Source: Chloroflexota bacterium (GTDB lineage: Bacteria; Chloroflexota; Dehalococcoidia; Lucifugimonadales; UBA3495). From it: a stretch of 64,000 bases of DNA. The notes under the pieces are model-generated. The model saw nothing but the letters and a program-made list of their open reading frames with translations. It was not told the origin of the DNA and searched no databases. The position numbers and the translations under genes were made by a program. This document shows, piece by piece, positions 62,605 through 64,000 of this stretch; within the stretch, counting starts at the first letter, position 1, and each line of letters starts with the position of its first letter. The stretch lies in the NCBI GenBank assembly GCA_002721995.1, contig PBMF01000025.1, positions 56,960-120,959 of the forward strand, given 5' to 3'.

Positions 62605-62927
62605 GCGGCGAGACGGTTGGTGTGGGCTGTCTCGGCTAGTGGCCTATCGTCCCTGACGCCGCAGATCTCGCAGCCCCACTCGACAAAGCTGTAGCCGATA
62701 CTGAGGGCGTGCATCGAGTTTGAGCCGCAGCCGCTGCAGCTATCATTGGGAGAACAGTCGGCGTTTCTCCGGTCGAAAGCGCGCTGCGCTTCAGCCGGGG
62801 CGAGGTTGCCGTACCCGTTGAAATGGCCATTGGGATTGGCCCAGGGCTTGTCCCGTTCAAACTCAGTGGCGGTCTGGATTTGGGGCCGGGTCCCGGACGT
62901 TTGCTCGTGGTTGCTCGATTGGGCCAT
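62601..62927 (-). CDS. Small Cys-rich (putative zinc-binding) protein
   Basis: A 108-residue hypothetical protein with MAQSSNHEQTSGTRPQ at the start and six Cys: DCSPNDSCSGCGSNS (~58-72) and WGCEICGVRDD (~88-98). The CxxC pairs suggest a zinc ribbon. ATG 62927, after GAGGG, is favoured. The last 4 bp overlap the end of the molybdenum subunit gene. Unknown function; the gene is short and only moderately supported. Confidence 0.55.
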   Translation of the reverse strand: MAQSSNHEQTSGTRPQIQTATEFERDKPWANPNGHFNGYGNLAPAEAQRAFDRRNADCSPNDSCSGCGSNSMHALSIGYSFVEWGCEICGVRDDRPLAETAHTNRLAA

Positions 62928-63114
62928 GCGTAGCTTTCCCTCAAGTGCCAAGCGGCGTACGGTGAGATTTCCAGTCGTGTCATCAAATGGTGCTGGAACC
63001 GCCCGTTGAGTTTTAGTACCCCGGCGACCTATGTGGAGAACCCAACGTATCAATCAGATGGGCCGATTGGTCCACGGCGGCGAAACGAGACCCCTTCAGA
63101 AGACAGGAGCAGAG

Positions 63115-63735
63115 ATGTACCTTCCCAGATATTACGAGGTGGACGACAGAGAGAGGTTGTTCCAGTTCATGAGGGACAACGGGTTCGGCATTCTGTTTTC
63201 CCACACCGGCGACGAGCCCATGGCCAGCCATCTGCCCTTTGTCGTTGACGAAGAGGGCGGAGAACAGGGACTCATTATCGGTCACATGGCCCGGGCCAAC
63301 CGCCAGTGGCGCTACGCCGACGGACAGCAGGTGCTGGTGGTCTTCCACGGCCCCCACTCCTACGTATCCCCCACCTGGTACCGGGAAGAAGACGTGGTCC
63401 CTACCTGGAACTACGTCGCTGTCCACGCCACCGGAACCTTTCGGGCCGTGGGTGACAAGGCCGGCATGGAAGAGAACGTGGCCCGGCTCACCGACTTCTA
63501 TGAGGCCTCCCAGCCCCAGCCCTGGCAGGCCGATTTCAGCACCGAGTACTCGGAACAGATGATGAAACGGGTCATGGGTTTCGAGATTGAGATAACACGC
63601 CTGCAAGGAAAGTGGAAGCTGAACCAGAACCACCCCGAACACCGCCGCCGCAGGGTGGCCGAGCAGCTCAGCAGGTCCAGCGGGGATGCAGACCGGCAGA
63701 TAGCTGGCCTGATCGAAGAAGACATCTCAGGTTAG
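63115..63735 (+). CDS. FMN-binding negative transcriptional regulator family (PaiB-like)
   Basis: A 206-residue split-barrel flavoprotein. It has MYLPRYYEVDDRERLFQFMR (start), MASHLPFVVDEE (~36-47), GHMARANRQWR (~57-67), VVFHGPHSYVSPTWYRE (~75-91), VPTWNYVAVHATGTFR and a C-terminal HPEHRRRRVAEQL. These are the PaiB hallmarks (ANPQW and VPTWNY). In Bacillus, PaiB is linked to repression of sporulation and protease genes; here an oxidoreductase or regulator role is open. The start follows AGGAG. Confidence 0.92.
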   Translation: MYLPRYYEVDDRERLFQFMRDNGFGILFSHTGDEPMASHLPFVVDEEGGEQGLIIGHMARANRQWRYADGQQVLVVFHGPHSYVSPTWYREEDVVPTWNYVAVHATGTFRAVGDKAGMEENVARLTDFYEASQPQPWQADFSTEYSEQMMKRVMGFEIEITRLQGKWKLNQNHPEHRRRRVAEQLSRSSGDADRQIAGLIEEDISG

Positions 63736-64000
63736 ACGGTGTCCACCTGCCGGACTGTCCGGAATCATGCCTGGAAATATCCGACGGCCCGGGGCATGAT
63801 CCTTCGAATTCCCCAATGATTTATCTCCGTTGACTCGGCCTGTCGGTCCGAGTTCCGGCTGACAAGGTTGGGACCTGGTCCATGGGCTGTTTCGAAGATG
63901 ACGGTGACCACTGGATAGACGGCATGAAGGGCACCCTCGAAGTAATCAGCTAGAACCCTGGTCCGGCCCGATCAATCACCAAAAGGAAAACGCCCCAGCC
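63736..64000. other. 3' edge, no complete gene
   Basis: About 265 bp. A short frame near 63870-63953 (MGCFEDDGDHWIDGMKGTLE) has no recognised family and is probably a gene remnant. The window ends in AAAACGCCCCAGCC, the left arm of a probable terminator. Confidence 0.4.

Noticed and set aside
1..64000. CRISPR arrays, rRNA and tRNA genes
   Set aside because: No regular repeat-spacer pattern was seen, and no tRNA or rRNA signatures apart from the tmRNA.

Overview
The window is about 60% GC and dense with genes. It looks like a marine Chloroflexota of the SAR202/Dehalococcoidia type. This is an inference from gene content: seven luciferase-like flavin monooxygenases (LLM), two GMC oxidoreductases, two xanthine-dehydrogenase-type molybdenum subunits, a CaiB/BaiF CoA-transferase fusion, MmgE/PrpD, amidohydrolase, PEP-mutase-like and several alpha/beta-hydrolase genes. 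No rRNA or tRNA gene was seen, so the assignment rests on the proteins. Most genes stand alone or in pairs with strong GC-rich terminators between them, rather than in long operons. The content suggests a heterotroph that oxidises recalcitrant organic matter.

Region by region: 1-9.2 kb holds a 5'-truncated ADP-forming acyl-CoA synthetase, an MFS exporter, a UGSC-family selenoprotein with an in-frame TGA, a divergently transcribed double CaiB/BaiF protein, and a receiver domain fused to an ArlH/KaiC-type ATPase. 9.5-20 kb holds a His-rich MFS transporter, a GMC/LLM pair, more LLM enzymes, an alpha/beta hydrolase, a metallo-beta-lactamase-fold protein and a DinB protein. 19.9-22.7 kb is a small redox cluster: an OsmC-like protein with TGA at the peroxidatic Cys position and a SECIS-like hairpin, a broken ABC ATPase, a carboxymuconolactone-decarboxylase-like protein, and a PCYCGC-motif protein with TGA in a UxxC motif. 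23.3-30.2 kb holds NudC, a lipoprotein, an isochorismatase-like hydrolase, a GMC oxidoreductase, a zinc-ribbon protein, RidA/CinA and a methyltransferase. 30.9-32.2 kb holds an ssrA (tmRNA) gene followed by AT-rich fragments of a helicase and a DUF262/GmrSD-type gene, probably the remains of a defence island. 32.2-50 kb mixes a thiolase/DUF35 pair, Nudix, arylsulfotransferase-like, hydrolase, DinB, PrpD, Gfo/Idh, LLM, amidohydrolase, PEP-mutase-like and NHL-propeller genes with several pseudogenes. 50-64 kb holds two molybdenum hydroxylase subunits, two LLM enzymes (one with an apparent frameshift), an NHL propeller, a DUF1501/DUF1800 pair, small proteins and a PaiB-like flavoprotein.

The most interesting signal is three separate genes interrupted by a single in-frame TGA, each at a position where the family has a redox cysteine. 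Together they imply that this organism inserts selenocysteine. Two are families already known to have Sec members. The third, PCYCGC/UxxC, may be less well described. Automated annotation would split or truncate all three. The other main observations are the receiver-ArlH fusion and the tmRNA-linked island scar.
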